Assembly: GCA_002633005.1 (NCBI GenBank)
Contig: NMRA01000270.1
Coordinates: forward strand, 1-64,000
DNA from: Phoronis australis
Lineage: Eukaryota > Phoronida > Phoronidae
DNA: 64,000 nucleotides
Reading direction: 5' to 3'
The translations under genes were made by a program, and so were the position numbers. Under the pieces are notes generated by a model. That model was not told where the DNA came from. It made no database searches and was given only the letters and a program-made list of their open reading frames with translations. Positions 63,488 through 64,000 of the stretch are shown here, in pieces (position 1 is the stretch's first letter; every line of letters starts with the position of its first letter).

Positions 63488-64000
63488 GTCAGTAGTCTAC
63501 CTCCAATCAACTAGTTCTTAAATGGATAGCAATAATTTTTTATGTTATGTTTTTTGCAAACAAAGTGTGTTCAGCACGCCACCTGTTGGCCACATTACTA
63601 GACCTAATGAGTATATGTCTGAAAAGATTTCTTCCCTGACTGGGACTCGAAGCCGGGGCCATCTACTAACGCTGCAGACACTGTAGTCCACTGGCTGATC
63701 GGGACCACCAGTTGAAATCAGAAACCCAATCAGACGTAGTACTTAAACTGGCATTGAAATATAGGTTGCTAACATTTTTACGTCTGATCAGCACGCCACC
63801 GAGGCACAAATGTTTATTTTTTCAAACTTGTATTCATTAGGTCATGTGATGTGGCCAACAGGTGGCGTGCAGACCAGACTTAAAAACGTTTGCAATCTAT
63901 ATTTCTATGCCAGATTCATATATTCATAAGTTATGTTACGTAAAAATGCAAATCTTGGTTATCTTTAAAAAACATTTTTCTGTGTTCCTCTGGTATGTAT
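63488..64000. other. MTCH2 intron running off the window
   Basis: This sequence follows the donor at 63488. Apart from the inverted-repeat element, no exon is evident before the window end. The missing C-terminal MTCH2 exon or exons, about 50 residues, should lie downstream. Confidence 0.6.
63574..63870. mobile_element. Inverted-repeat element containing a tRNA-like sequence
   Basis: Ends of 37 bases at 63574-63610 and 63834-63870 are inverted repeats with about 34 matches (GCACGCCACCTGTTGGCCAC). Inside, the minus strand at 63715-63632 carries tRNA-like boxes: A-like CAGCCAGTGG and B-like GGCTTCGAGTCC. A further GCACGCCACC word lies at 63791. The element is 297 bp, in the MTCH2 intron after exon 10. 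Confidence 0.7.

Overview
The window is animal nuclear DNA. Genes are split into many short exons with GT-AG introns, single-exon reading frames are small, and interspersed repeats are abundant. Five genes can be named or placed by homology recognised by eye: cathepsin L, PACRG, mitochondrial ribosomal protein S15, an SH3 adaptor and MTCH2. A sixth encodes an unrecognised cysteine-rich secreted protein. The repeat content (pearl/Helentron-type elements, a Penelope-like relic, many MITEs, tRNA-derived SINEs) suggests a marine invertebrate. A non-vertebrate deuterostome such as a lancelet, hemichordate or echinoderm is my guess, but a mollusc is not excluded. Two long N gaps (24456-25392 and 41483-42277) and one single N (51083) mark draft-assembly joins.

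Layout. 1-10823 is gene-poor and holds repeat relics: an old hAT transposase fragment, a degenerate palindromic array, and a reversed pearl-type element. 10824-19471 (minus) is a five-exon gene for a secreted, probably GPI-anchored, cysteine-rich protein of 245 residues. Its third intron carries a Penelope-like retroelement relic and a hAT-type MITE. 19472-25660 has no supported gene. 26340-34099 (plus) is a complete cathepsin L gene of 355 residues. 35435-37742 (minus) is a complete PACRG gene of 221 residues. 38021-46457 (plus) is MRPS15, 314 residues, head-to-head with PACRG across 278 bp. 47225-51885 (minus) is a two-SH3 adaptor protein of 467 residues. 53673 to beyond 63487 (plus) is MTCH2, complete at its 5' end and running off the window.

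The genes do not form a pathway. They are housekeeping or structural functions packed in alternating orientation: lysosomal protease, ciliary microtubule inner protein, mitoribosome subunit, cytoplasmic adaptor, mitochondrial outer-membrane insertase. PACRG and MRPS15 appear to share a bidirectional promoter. YY1-like boxes sit at or near the starts of MRPS15, MTCH2 and cathepsin L.

The most interesting structures are: the pearl/Helentron-like family with a roughly 150-bp repeat nested inside a roughly 450-bp repeat; a pair of 156-bp hAT MITEs with perfect 8-bp target duplications, one of which has an empty-site paralogue elsewhere in the window; the Penelope-like relic flanked by inverted repeats and itself hit by a MITE; several further inverted-repeat elements not assigned to known families; and the PACRG-MRPS15 head-to-head pair, in place of the PACRG-parkin pair of vertebrates. 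All protein identifications were made by eye, without database searches.
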